Part shown: piece by piece, positions 1-7,749 of the stretch | How the letters are laid out: each line of letters begins with the position of its first letter | Position numbering within the stretch: the first letter of the stretch is position 1 | Source of the DNA: Glycocaulis alkaliphilus | GTDB lineage: Bacteria > Pseudomonadota > Alphaproteobacteria > Caulobacterales > Maricaulaceae | Reading direction: 5' to 3' | NCBI RefSeq assembly: GCF_004000605.1 | Contig: NZ_CP018911.1 | Location: 1,240,001-1,304,000, forward strand | Length of the DNA: 64,000 nucleotides | The notes under the pieces: generated by a model | Database searches by the model: none | Told to the model about the DNA's origin: nothing | The model's input: only the letters and a program-made list of their open reading frames with translations | Made by a program: the position numbers and the translations under genes

Positions 1-594
1 GCTGATCTCGCGGTCAAGGCCCATGCGGCGCAGGTCGGACGCTTCATTGCGAAGCGTTTCGCAGCGGCCGCCGAAATTGGCGTGCTGGCAGACGATCCAC
101 TCTCCGCTGAGCACGCGCAAGGAGCGCGGACGGTCGTTGAACTGGATCGAATTGAAGTTCGACACATTGTCCATGATGAGGCGCGCCTCGCCGCCGAAAT
201 TCGGCTCGGAGAACATCATCAGCGCTTCGCGTCCGCCCCGGCGGAAATCAACCGGACGGGCCGAGCTTATCTGCCGGTGCCAGCCGCCGGTCAGCTGGGG
301 GGTATCTTCCCAGAATATCTGGCAGCGGCCTCGATAATTGATGTCGAAGCAGAGCTCCCAATAGCCGCTCTGGATACGGAACGAGCCGGGAATGTCGTTG
401 AAGTTCATGCGGCGGAAATCTGGTGCATCACCATCCACCCGTATCGAACGGCCCGTGTAGTTCGGTCCTTCAAAGAACTCGATGACCGGCGTGCCGCTGC
501 CCGGACGTCCGCGCTGTGCCTCCGCGTCCAGCGGAATGAAAATGAACGCGATTGCGGCCGCTCCCAGAGCGGCAATGCCTTTGGCCAGGTTCAT
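1..594 (-). CDS. beta/gamma-crystallin family secreted protein (3' end outside window)
   Basis: Reading the complementary strand from the ATG at 594 gives an open frame of 198 codons that runs off the left edge, so the C-terminus is missing. A GGGAG ribosome-binding site sits just upstream of the start. Residues 1-25 are a signal peptide (MNLAKGIAALG... ending near DAEAQ). The rest contains repeated Greek-key signatures: FFEGPNYTG, FDINYRGRC, FSEPNFGGEA and QHANFGGRCE. This is the pattern of beta/gamma-crystallin domains, which often bind calcium, and at least two domains are visible. The paired cysteines in the Greek-key strands suggest an extracytoplasmic, disulfide-containing fold. It follows the gamma-glutamyltransferase gene on the same strand after about 90 bases. 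The family is clear; the cellular role is not known. Confidence 0.8.
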   Translation of the reverse strand, partial: MNLAKGIAALGAAAIAFIFIPLDAEAQRGRPGSGTPVIEFFEGPNYTGRSIRVDGDAPDFRRMNFNDIPGSFRIQSGYWELCFDINYRGRCQIFWEDTPQLTGGWHRQISSARPVDFRRGGREALMMFSEPNFGGEARLIMDNVSNFNSIQFNDRPRSLRVLSGEWIVCQHANFGGRCETLRNEASDLRRMGLDREIS

Positions 595-656
595 GATGGT
601 ACTCCCTTTCCAGCCTGTTCACTGCGGGAAAAGTGACCTTTCCTCCGTGAACCCCC

Positions 657-686
657 GATGAAAGCCCTGAAGGGCTTTCGTTCATC
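657..686 (-). terminator. candidate hairpin after the gamma-glutamyltransferase gene
   Basis: An 8-bp perfect stem (AAAGCCCT/AGGGCTTT, 2-nt loop) with a further GATG/CATC pairing around a bulge lies directly after the stop codon of the gamma-glutamyltransferase gene and before the crystallin gene. There is no T-tract on the minus strand, so termination is uncertain. Confidence 0.3.
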
Positions 687-687
687 A

Positions 688-2460
688 TCAATACCCTTGT
701 GCGGCGCCGTCCGTGCGCATTTCCGAAGCCGCGGACAGAACGCCGGTCACGGGATCGCGCCTTATTGCCTGATAACCGCCAAATCCGCCATCGCTATTGC
801 CGAGCACATGGCCACGCTGCTCCAGCGCATCGCGGACCGCCTGCGGCACACCGCTTTCCAGATGGACAATGCCCATGCCCGCCGGCGCCCCCAGCCCGTC
901 AGTCGGCTCGGTGGAGCCTTCATGACGCCAGCGCGCTGCATCGCCCGCCTGCTGAATGTTCAGGCCGAAATCGATCATGTTGCTGAGCACCTGCACATGC
1001 CCTTGCGGCTGCATGGCCCCGCCCATCACGCCAAAGCTCAAATAGCCCTGACCCTCATAGGTCACCATGCCGGGGATGATGGTGTGGAAGGGGCGCTTGC
1101 CCGGCTCGTAGACGTTGGGATGGCCTTCATCAAGCGAGAAGGCCTCACCCCGGTTCTGGAACATGAAGCCCAGCCCGTCGGCCACGATGCCCGCGCCCAT
1201 GCCGCGATAGTTTGACTGGATCAGCGACACCATCATGCCGCTGGAATCGGCAGTGGTCAGATAGGTCGTGTCGTTGTGCTCGATCTGCGGTGGATCGCCG
1301 GGGCCCACCTGGTCCATCGCCTGCTCCATGGAGATCAGGGCGCGCCGTTCGGCGGCGTATTCGTCCGACAGCAGCCACTCCACAGGCGCAGGCTGGTAGG
1401 CCGGGTCAGCGTAGAAGCGTGCCCGGTCCTCGAAGGCGAGGCGCTTGGCCTCGATCATGACGTGCAGCGTGTCCGCGCTCATGAAGCCCGTCGAGGCAAG
1501 GTCATAACCTTCCAGGATCTGCAGCATTTGCAGGACGCTCATGCCCTGGCCCTGCGGGGGTATCTGCCAGACATCATAGCCGCGGTAATTGACCGTGACC
1601 GGGTCCACCCATTCGGACGTGTGGGCGGCGAAATCCTCATAACGCAGCCAGCCGCCAATCCGGCGCATATAGGCGTCTATCGTGCGGGCGATCTCGCCCT
1701 CGTAATAGGCATCACGCCCCTGTTCGGCGAGCAGGCGGTAGGTGCGGGCCAGATCCGGATTGCGGAACACCTCGCCCTCTGCAGGCGCGCGCCCTTGTGC
1801 GTTCAGATAGGTCGCGCGGGCATTGTCAAACTCGTTGAAGGCACCGGCATCATAGCGCGCCTGCAGGATGCGCATATTGCGCTCCCAGTAATAGGCAATC
1901 GTCTGGCTGACAGGAAAGCCCTCCTCCGCGTAGCGGATGGCAGGGGCCAGAACCAGCTCCATCGGAAGGCGGCCAAAGCGGTCATGCAGGGCAAACCAGC
2001 CATCAACCGCGCCGGGCACCGAAACGGGCAGGGGACCGACCGGAGGGATCGTGCCTTCAGGCGTCAGGTTTGCGCGAACGGTCTCGATATCGAGGCCCAT
2101 GGGCGAGCGGCCCGCCCCGTTCAGCCCGTAAACCTGCTGCGTCTCCGGGTCATATACGAGAACGAAAATATCGCCGCCAATGCCATTGCCGACAGGCTCC
2201 ATCAGGCCCAGCACGGCGTTCATCGCGATGGCGGCATCGACTGCATTGCCGCCAGCTTTGAGTATGTCGATGCCCACCATGCTGGCCAGCGGCTGGGCGG
2301 ACGCTGTCGCGCCATTGACCGCCTGAATGGGCGAGCGCCCAGCGTAGTGGTCGCCCGTGATCCGGTCTCCGGGATAAAAGGTCTGTGCGGCGCTCGCCGG
2401 GATCATATGGGTAAAGGCCATGACGGCTCCTGCGGCCAGAACTGCGTTCAGCGTTTTCAT
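688..2460 (-). CDS. ggt: gamma-glutamyltransferase family protein
   Basis: A 590-residue periplasmic Ntn-hydrolase of the gamma-glutamyltransferase/cephalosporin-acylase family, which cleaves gamma-glutamyl bonds such as that of glutathione. A signal peptide covers about residues 1-25 (ending SASAA). The large-subunit part shows GGNAVDAAIA near residue 71 and GNGIGGDIF near 91. The precursor normally self-cleaves before a catalytic threonine; here the matching site is N-D-T-T-Y with Thr398 as predicted nucleophile, leaving a small subunit of about 193 residues. The usual TTH is TTY, so the canonical His is replaced. The downstream MGGAMQPQGHVQ stretch matches the oxyanion/glycine-rich region. 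Length is normal for the family. Its exact substrate cannot be read from sequence. Confidence 0.9.
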   Translation of the reverse strand: MKTLNAVLAAGAVMAFTHMIPASAAQTFYPGDRITGDHYAGRSPIQAVNGATASAQPLASMVGIDILKAGGNAVDAAIAMNAVLGLMEPVGNGIGGDIFVLVYDPETQQVYGLNGAGRSPMGLDIETVRANLTPEGTIPPVGPLPVSVPGAVDGWFALHDRFGRLPMELVLAPAIRYAEEGFPVSQTIAYYWERNMRILQARYDAGAFNEFDNARATYLNAQGRAPAEGEVFRNPDLARTYRLLAEQGRDAYYEGEIARTIDAYMRRIGGWLRYEDFAAHTSEWVDPVTVNYRGYDVWQIPPQGQGMSVLQMLQILEGYDLASTGFMSADTLHVMIEAKRLAFEDRARFYADPAYQPAPVEWLLSDEYAAERRALISMEQAMDQVGPGDPPQIEHNDTTYLTTADSSGMMVSLIQSNYRGMGAGIVADGLGFMFQNRGEAFSLDEGHPNVYEPGKRPFHTIIPGMVTYEGQGYLSFGVMGGAMQPQGHVQVLSNMIDFGLNIQQAGDAARWRHEGSTEPTDGLGAPAGMGIVHLESGVPQAVRDALEQRGHVLGNSDGGFGGYQAIRRDPVTGVLSAASEMRTDGAAQGY

Positions 2461-2571
2461 GATGCTCCCCTTCGCCCCGCCTGCTCGGTCCGGGGCTTCT
2501 TCTTGAGCGGCATCATGGCGTTAGCTCGTGCTGACGCAAGTAAAACCGCGGGCCTTCACACGCGTGTGACG

Positions 2572-4566
2572 TCAATCATTGCCATCATTCCCGCTGCGGC
2601 GCTGGCGGTCGAGCAGGCCGCGCAGGAGGTCGGCTGGCGTGGGTTGTGATTGCTCCTGTTCCTCTTCGCTTTCGCCTTGCCGCTGACCCGGCAGCAGGCG
2701 GTCCAGCAGGCCGCGCGCCTGTCCGGTGGCCAGTTCCCGCGCAACCGCCTCGAAGTCGATGCTGAATGAAGGATTGCCGAAAGTGCCCCGGATACGCACC
2801 GGCACGGCAATGCCGTTCAGCTCCGGCGTGCCGCCCTGGCCTGCAAGCGACGCGACGGCGCGCGGCGAAATGCGATAATCCACCGACTGTTCCACGAGAT
2901 TGAATTCACCCGCACCAGTAACCCGCAGAAGCGGGCTGAGCATGGACAGATCGCTGTTGGACAGCACACCATTGCGGATGGTGAAGCTGCCACCCAGCTC
3001 GCTGAAATCGGTTTCTTCCTCCGGTCCGAAGCCCTGCGGCAGCTGGCGGGTCGTGATCGCGGTCTGCACGCCGCGCAGTATCCGCGCCAGATTGAAGCCT
3101 TCAATCGCGCCATCGGCCAGCCGCAGATTGCCGTTGCCCGACAGCGAACGCATGATCGCCGCCGTGCTGGCGCCCGAACTGGTCAGGTCAATCGTGAAAT
3201 TGCCCAAGCCCCGCAGTGCCGAGAAATCGGCGGCCGCACTCAGGAAGGGCTGGGTCTGTAGCCCCTGCAGCCGGGCGTTCAGCGTATAGCTGGGCGTCGC
3301 GCCCCGGGCATTGACGACGAGCTGCCCCGATCCGCTGCCGCCATAGAGTGTAAAGCGCGACAGGTCTGCCACCAGCCGCCCATTGGTGAGCTGGGCCCTG
3401 ACATCGGCCTCGGTAACTTCGACATCGCCGAAAATCAGCCGGCCGGCGCTCAGCCGCAGATCGGCATCGACCAGCCGCAGCGCCGCCAGATCAATCTCCT
3501 CGGTGCTCCATTCGCTCTGCCCGCCTGACGGCGCCGTGCCTGCTTCCTCCTCCGGCATGTAGGGATTGAGATCGAGGCGCGGGATGACCAGTTGGCCGGT
3601 CAGAAATGGCCGTTCACCCCCGGTGCGGACGGTAAGGCCACCCGTTGCCGTGACCTCGTCGAGGCGCAGCCGGGCACTCTCGAAGCGCATCTCGCCCGGT
3701 ATGCTGGTAAAGCGGCCCGAGGCCGCCGCGCTGCGCAGAGCCGATCCCGGGGGCAGGGGCTCGCCGGCAAGCCGGGCCAGGCCGGGAATGTCGGCTTCAA
3801 CGCTGGCATCGCCCGCCAGATCGAACGTTCCGCTTTCCAGCGCATTGCCGTCAAAGCTCATGGTCAGCGGGGCTGACCGGACCTCCAGCGTCAACGGTGT
3901 CTGGCGTCCTTCCATGAAGGGGCGCAATCCCCCAAGCCCGGCGTTGAGCGAGATGGTCTCGCCGCGCAGCACGAAACTCCCGTTCAGGCGTGCATCCCGG
4001 TCCAGATCCGTGGCCTGCAGGCTGATATTGAGCTGCGAAACCTCCCAGGTCTCCGTCCCGTCGGAAAAGCTCACCGCGCCGTTCTCGATGCGGATATTGG
4101 AGAAAGTGCCGTCAATCGGCAGCGCGCCCGGCTGGCGGAAACCGCCATTATTGTCAGACGGCGGCGGCGCAGGAGCCTCAACGGACGCAAACGTCCAGTT
4201 ATTGCCGCGGGCATTCTGGCGCAGGCGGATGACCGGATCGACCAGAACGAACTCGCTCACCTCCACCCGGTTGGAAAACAGTGGCCACAGGGCGAGGCCG
4301 AGGCGCAGCTCGGACAATTCGGCAAATGCCTCCTCGCCAAAGCCGTCCGCATTGCCGATGGAGACATCACCTGCGCTGATCTGGATGGCCGGCAGGATGG
4401 ACAGGCCAATATCGCCGCCAATGCTGACCTCTCGGCCCAGCTGCTCGCTTGCGCGCCGCTCGATCTCGCCGCGCCAGTTCTCCGGCGTCAGCAGCATGGG
4501 AATGAGAAGGGCGGCGGCGATGGCGATCCCGCCAAGGACCAGGAGAATCACAAGCAGGCGGCGCAT
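2572..4566 (-). CDS. AsmA family protein
   Basis: A 664-residue protein with an N-terminal signal-anchor (about residues 3-26, LLVILLVLGGIAIAAALLIP). An AsmA-type N-domain follows, with the typical pattern of a conserved 'GREVSIGGDIGLSILPAIQI' stretch and the later LSELRLGLALWPL. The C-terminal part (about residues 400-620) carries the AsmA-C2 repeat-like pattern ending in a proposed 'GTFGNPSFSID' segment, then a low-complexity Glu/Gln-rich tail. AsmA relatives are inner-membrane-anchored periplasmic bridge-like proteins implicated in outer-membrane lipid homeostasis. It is transcribed divergently from the M48 protease gene and lies about 110 bases from the gamma-glutamyltransferase start. 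Assignment is to family level only. Confidence 0.85.
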   Translation of the reverse strand: MRRLLVILLVLGGIAIAAALLIPMLLTPENWRGEIERRASEQLGREVSIGGDIGLSILPAIQISAGDVSIGNADGFGEEAFAELSELRLGLALWPLFSNRVEVSEFVLVDPVIRLRQNARGNNWTFASVEAPAPPPSDNNGGFRQPGALPIDGTFSNIRIENGAVSFSDGTETWEVSQLNISLQATDLDRDARLNGSFVLRGETISLNAGLGGLRPFMEGRQTPLTLEVRSAPLTMSFDGNALESGTFDLAGDASVEADIPGLARLAGEPLPPGSALRSAAASGRFTSIPGEMRFESARLRLDEVTATGGLTVRTGGERPFLTGQLVIPRLDLNPYMPEEEAGTAPSGGQSEWSTEEIDLAALRLVDADLRLSAGRLIFGDVEVTEADVRAQLTNGRLVADLSRFTLYGGSGSGQLVVNARGATPSYTLNARLQGLQTQPFLSAAADFSALRGLGNFTIDLTSSGASTAAIMRSLSGNGNLRLADGAIEGFNLARILRGVQTAITTRQLPQGFGPEEETDFSELGGSFTIRNGVLSNSDLSMLSPLLRVTGAGEFNLVEQSVDYRISPRAVASLAGQGGTPELNGIAVPVRIRGTFGNPSFSIDFEAVARELATGQARGLLDRLLPGQRQGESEEEQEQSQPTPADLLRGLLDRQRRSGNDGND

Positions 4567-4722
4567 GGCATCAGCTCCGGTGTGTCAGGGCGTAAGACGA
4601 CGGAAACAGTTCCGCCGCCGGTCCGGTTATGTTTAACTTCTCAAGGCAACAGTTTCCATCACCCGTGCGCCAGCATAGCGCCGCCGGGGAGGGGAGTGGA
4701 TATCTTGAAGGGAGATACCGGA

Positions 4723-5541
4723 ATGTCTGACATGGTTGATACGTCTGCAGGGCGCCTGCCGGTGGTGAAGATGGACCGGCGCGAATTGCTGATGGGACTG
4801 GCCGCGGGCACGGTCGTGCCGCTGGTCGCCGGATGTACGGCACACAACGAGGCGCTCGGCCGCAGCCAGCTGATGATTGTGTCTGATGCGCAGATCGCCC
4901 AGCTCTCCCAGCAGACCTGGCAGCAATCGTTGCAGCAGGAGCGTGTGAGCCGCGATGCCAACAAGCGCCGTCAGGTAGAGCGCGTGGGCACCCGGATCGC
5001 GCAAGGCTCCGGCCTCACCCAGTATGACTGGGAATTCGTCGTGTTCGAGAATGACCAGATCAATGCCTGGGTGCTGCCCAACGGCAAGGTCGCGATCTAT
5101 TCGGGCCTTCTCGATGTGGTGGACAATGACGACCAGCTGGCCACGGTCATCGGCCACGAGGCCGGGCACGTGGCCGGGCGCCACGCCCAGGAACGCGCCT
5201 CCCAGCAAATGGCCGCAGGCGTTGGCACGGGTCTGGCGGCCATCGCACTCGATCAGGGCGGGGCAAGCAATTCGGATATGTGGGCCGGCGTGCTCGGCGC
5301 GGGGCTCACCTTTGGCGTGCTGCTGCCCTATTCGCGCCGCCATGAATACGAGGCAGACCGGCTGGGCGCCGACTTCATGGCACGCTCGAATTACCGGGCG
5401 AGCGAGGCGCTGACCTTCTGGAATGGCATGATGGCGCGCAGCTCTGGCGGCTCACAGCCTGCCTTCCTGTCCACCCACCCGTCCGATGCCCAGCGCATGC
5501 AGGCCCTGCAGGCGCATATACGCTCGTCCGGCTACGCCTGA
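4723..5541 (+). CDS. M48 family metalloprotease, predicted Tat-type lipoprotein
   Basis: A 272-residue zinc metallopeptidase of the M48 (Ste24/HtpX/BepA-like) family. The zinc site is His145-Glu146-x-x-His149 (HEAGH), with the third ligand in the later HEYEADRLG motif. The N-terminus carries Arg-Arg followed by ELLMGLAAG and then a hydrophobic stretch ending at a lipobox, V-A-G-Cys38, so it looks like a Tat-exported lipoprotein. The ATG at 4723 was chosen over upstream frames because an AAGGGAGA ribosome-binding site lies seven bases before it and the signal sequence begins there. Relatives act in the periplasm in outer-membrane protein quality control. A 156-base divergent promoter region separates it from the AsmA gene. 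Confidence 0.88.
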   Translation: MSDMVDTSAGRLPVVKMDRRELLMGLAAGTVVPLVAGCTAHNEALGRSQLMIVSDAQIAQLSQQTWQQSLQQERVSRDANKRRQVERVGTRIAQGSGLTQYDWEFVVFENDQINAWVLPNGKVAIYSGLLDVVDNDDQLATVIGHEAGHVAGRHAQERASQQMAAGVGTGLAAIALDQGGASNSDMWAGVLGAGLTFGVLLPYSRRHEYEADRLGADFMARSNYRASEALTFWNGMMARSSGGSQPAFLSTHPSDAQRMQALQAHIRSSGYA

Positions 5542-5648
5542 TACGCACGATACGTCACATGGCCGCCGGTCTTGCATCGCAACTCCGGCGGCGCTATGTC
5601 AGCGCTCCCGCCGCCTTGAGGCTTCGCCCTCGCGCCGGGTGAAAGCGT

Positions 5649-5725
5649 GCCGCCTTAGCTCAGTTGGTTAGAGCGCTAGATTGTGGATCTAGAGGTCCCC
5701 CGTTCGAGCCGGGGAGGCGGTACCA
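5649..5725 (+). tRNA. tRNA-His(GTG)
   Basis: A 77-nt cloverleaf with encoded CCA. The anticodon stem is CTAGA/TCTAG, with loop TTGTGGA and anticodon GTG at 5683-5685. The T-arm is CCCCG-TTCGAGC-CGGGG and the D-arm contains AGCTCAGTTGGTTAGAGC. The acceptor stem GCCGCCT pairs with AGGCGGT, so the first pair is G1:U72 and the discriminator is A73. The base at -1 is T, so no extra G is encoded. This matches the unusual tRNA-His of many alphaproteobacteria. A T-rich run (TTTTTC) follows the CCA. Confidence 0.97.
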
Positions 5726-5833
5726 TTTTTCTTACAGCGGCAGATTTCTACGCTATCGTGCGGTGTTTTAGTACATACGCTGTTGAGCGCATTTGATATC
5801 ATGAAGTGATTGCAATTTAGGCTTGGTTGCGGT

Positions 5834-6088
5834 ATGAATAACAAGCATCAGCGCACACTGAAGGCAGTTTTCGATACGCCCACCCGGTCGGGAATTGACT
5901 GGTCAGATATCGAGAAACTGTTTCTGGCTGCGGGCTGCGAACGGATCGAAGGTGCCGGTTCACGGGTAAAGTTCGTGAAGGATGGCCGTATCGCCAGTTT
6001 CCACCGTCCGCACCCGGACCGTCACGCCAAGCGCTATCAGGTAGAGGACGCACGCCGGTATTTCCGGCTACTGGGAATAGAGCCATGA
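5834..6088 (+). CDS. hicA: HicA-family mRNA interferase toxin
   Basis: An 84-residue small basic protein of the HicA double-stranded-RNA-binding-like toxin fold. It shows the family pattern WSDIEKLFLAAG...GAGSRVKF near the N-terminus and the FHRPHP segment followed by basic residues. HicA cleaves mRNA during translation and is neutralised by HicB. The ATG at 5834 is preferred over the in-frame TTG at 5810 because it gives the normal family length, but no strong ribosome-binding site is visible. The stop overlaps the hicB start by four bases (ATGA), as expected for a translationally coupled toxin-antitoxin pair. It lies 108 bases after tRNA-His. Confidence 0.85.
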   Translation: MNNKHQRTLKAVFDTPTRSGIDWSDIEKLFLAAGCERIEGAGSRVKFVKDGRIASFHRPHPDRHAKRYQVEDARRYFRLLGIEP

Positions 6089-6423
6089 GTGAAATGCGCT
6101 ATCGCGGCTATCGGGCCCGCGTCGATTATGACAGCGAAGACAAGGTGTTTGCGGGCCGCATTGTCGGCATCACCGATGTCATCGGATTTCATGCCGATAC
6201 CGTGGCGGCCCTGGAGCGGGCATTTCACGATGCGGTGGACGATTATCTCGAAACCTGTGCCGCACTCGGCAAAAGTCCCGACAAGCCCTATTCTGGCAAT
6301 CTTATGCTGCGCATTGACCCGGAGCTGCACCGCGAGGCGGCCGTCTCGGCAGAGCTGCGCGGCAGCAGCCTGAACCAGCTCGTCGAGCAAGCGCTCAAGG
6401 ACCGCCTCGCGCATTCGGGCTAG
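6085..6423 (+). CDS. hicB: HicB-family antitoxin
   Basis: A 112-residue protein with an N-terminal partially degraded RNase-H-like HicB domain (YRGYRARVDYDSEDKVFAGRI and the following GFHADTVAALERAFHDAVDDYL). A C-terminal ribbon-helix-helix type DNA-binding segment follows (LMLRIDPELHREAAVSAE, then SLNQLVEQAL). It should bind and inhibit HicA and repress the shared promoter upstream of hicA. Its start overlaps the hicA stop (ATGA). Order toxin first, antitoxin second is usual for HicAB. Confidence 0.88.
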   Translation: MSEMRYRGYRARVDYDSEDKVFAGRIVGITDVIGFHADTVAALERAFHDAVDDYLETCAALGKSPDKPYSGNLMLRIDPELHREAAVSAELRGSSLNQLVEQALKDRLAHSG

Positions 6424-6512
6424 AGGCTTGCCCCGTGCATACATCCTCCGCCCCCACCCCCATTTTCCACAGGAAAGTGCTGGCCGCCTGCGCGCTGCAG
6501 GGCGCGGCTTGC

Positions 6513-6527
6513 TTAACAATGGGTTAA
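6513..6527 (+). promoter_or_regulatory. perfect CtrA-type binding site TTAA-N7-TTAA
   Basis: The sequence TTAACAATGGGTTAA is an exact match to TTAA-N7-TTAA, the consensus for the cell-cycle regulator CtrA in Caulobacter relatives. It is 64-78 bases upstream of the start of the unknown gene at 6591 and lies in intergenic DNA after hicB. Confidence 0.6.
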
Positions 6528-6590
6528 TCTGTCACAGAGGGCAGCCCTAAAGTCACAATGCCGGTTGAGGGGCCGGGGCAGGGAACACGC

Positions 6591-7265
6591 ATGGCAAGAC
6601 TGACCAGCACGACCGGCACCAGCTTCATCATCCTTGATGATGGCGAGCTGTATGACGAGGCCGATATTGACCGTATCTGCGAGCGGCATGCCATCGCGGA
6701 TGCTGACCAGAAAATGGCGCTCTGGCGCCTGCTGGAGGAGTGCGGCCGCGCCCTGATCGATCAGAAACGGCTGCAGACCCGGCGCACCCAGATTGCCCGT
6801 CTGCGCCAGGATTTGCAGATGGGCCTGCGCCTGACCGGCCAGCTGGCAGGCCTTGTGCCGGACGCAGCCCAGCTGCGTGACGACACCCCCACCATGACGC
6901 TGACCCGCCGCCATCTGGCCGCGCTGCGCGAGGCCGAACGCCGTCTGGACTCCGGGCGTGAGGGCAGTGCCCGCACCCGTCTGGAGGATGCGGCTCCGGC
7001 GCTGGAATGCCTGCAGCGCGTGTTCGAAATGGCGCTGGAAGCGTGCGGCGAGCGTGAAGATGAGGAGGGGCCGGACGATGCCTGGCGCGCCGCGGTGACG
7101 GCGTTTTACTCGCGCACGCTTTCACGTCCCTGGTCACGCCAGGGCGATAATGCCGGGGAGCGTTTTCTGGCCGATTGCCGGATCGCGCTGGATCGCGCCG
7201 ATGAGGACGTTGAGGGCGCCGAACGCGTCAGCCCCGTGCGCCTGGCGAGCCAGACACAGGGCTGA
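6591..7265 (+). CDS. hypothetical protein, probable CtrA target
   Basis: A 224-residue protein I do not recognise. It is soluble-looking with no signal peptide or membrane segment. It is largely alpha-helical and rich in Arg, Leu and Glu, with a coiled-coil-like stretch around residues 55-85 (RALIDQKRLQTRRTQIARL). The N-terminus (MARLTSTTGTSFIILDDGEL) is predicted beta-rich. The ATG at 6591 is chosen because GGGGCAGGGA precedes it; an in-frame ATG at 6558 lacks a ribosome-binding site. A perfect CtrA-type box lies about 65 bases upstream, suggesting cell-cycle-controlled expression. It is convergent with the short secreted protein gene that ends nine bases away. It could be a lineage-specific cell-cycle or development protein, but this is inference only. 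Confidence 0.7.
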   Translation: MARLTSTTGTSFIILDDGELYDEADIDRICERHAIADADQKMALWRLLEECGRALIDQKRLQTRRTQIARLRQDLQMGLRLTGQLAGLVPDAAQLRDDTPTMTLTRRHLAALREAERRLDSGREGSARTRLEDAAPALECLQRVFEMALEACGEREDEEGPDDAWRAAVTAFYSRTLSRPWSRQGDNAGERFLADCRIALDRADEDVEGAERVSPVRLASQTQG

Positions 7266-7273
7266 TTGGCGTA

Positions 7274-7681
7274 TCAGTTTGCGCTCTGACGCCGTTCTTC
7301 GACGAGGGCGCGCGCGGCGTCCTCGTTTTCAACCGCTTCGATGGACGCTATGCGGCAGCGCCAGCCATCATCGGGGATGACGAACTCGCTCATGGGCTGG
7401 CAGATGCGCTGATTGCCCGTGATCGAGGTGGCAATCTCCACCCCGAAATTCAGGCCCGAGCACCGCGTCGCCGTGGTGACGAGGAAAAAGCTGCTGGCGC
7501 CTGAACGCAGGATCAGGTGCCGGTCATCAATGACCGAATAGCCGCTAATGCTGCCGATCTGCACGCAGCGCTCTGACTGTATGGTCCCGCCGGCCAAAGC
7601 TGCGCCGGACAGGGTGATTGCAGCGCCTGCAGCCGCTATAGCTGCGGCGATCCGAGATTTGGCTCCGAATTTCACCACCAT
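7274..7681 (-). CDS. small secreted protein, DUF6491-like
   Basis: A 135-residue protein with a signal peptide (about residues 1-31, ending SGAALAG) and a mature domain of about 100 residues with four cysteines (ERCVQIG, ATRCSGL, QRICQPM, GWRCRIA). The pattern C..I..I..Y.VIDD..L followed by spaced cysteines resembles the DUF6491 family of alphaproteobacterial periplasmic proteins; this match is from memory of the family pattern, not a search. The start at 7681 is preferred because it begins a proper signal peptide and an AGGAAAGG lies upstream; a longer frame starting at 7768 would overlap the divergent oxidase gene. Function unknown. Confidence 0.6.
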   Translation of the reverse strand: MVVKFGAKSRIAAAIAAAGAAITLSGAALAGGTIQSERCVQIGSISGYSVIDDRHLILRSGASSFFLVTTATRCSGLNFGVEIATSITGNQRICQPMSEFVIPDDGWRCRIASIEAVENEDAARALVEERRQSAN

Positions 7682-7749
7682 GGTAATGCGAACCTTTCCT
7701 GTCTTCCTGCGTCTCGCCCTGAACCTGAGGTTCTTCGAGCGAGGCTGGT

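Noticed and set aside
82-636. 184-codon plus-strand open frame over the crystallin gene
   Set aside because: The minus frame carries a signal peptide, Greek-key motifs and a ribosome-binding site.
1276-2649. 457-codon plus-strand open frame across the gamma-glutamyltransferase gene
   Set aside because: Antisense to the recognised enzyme; no motif or start signal.
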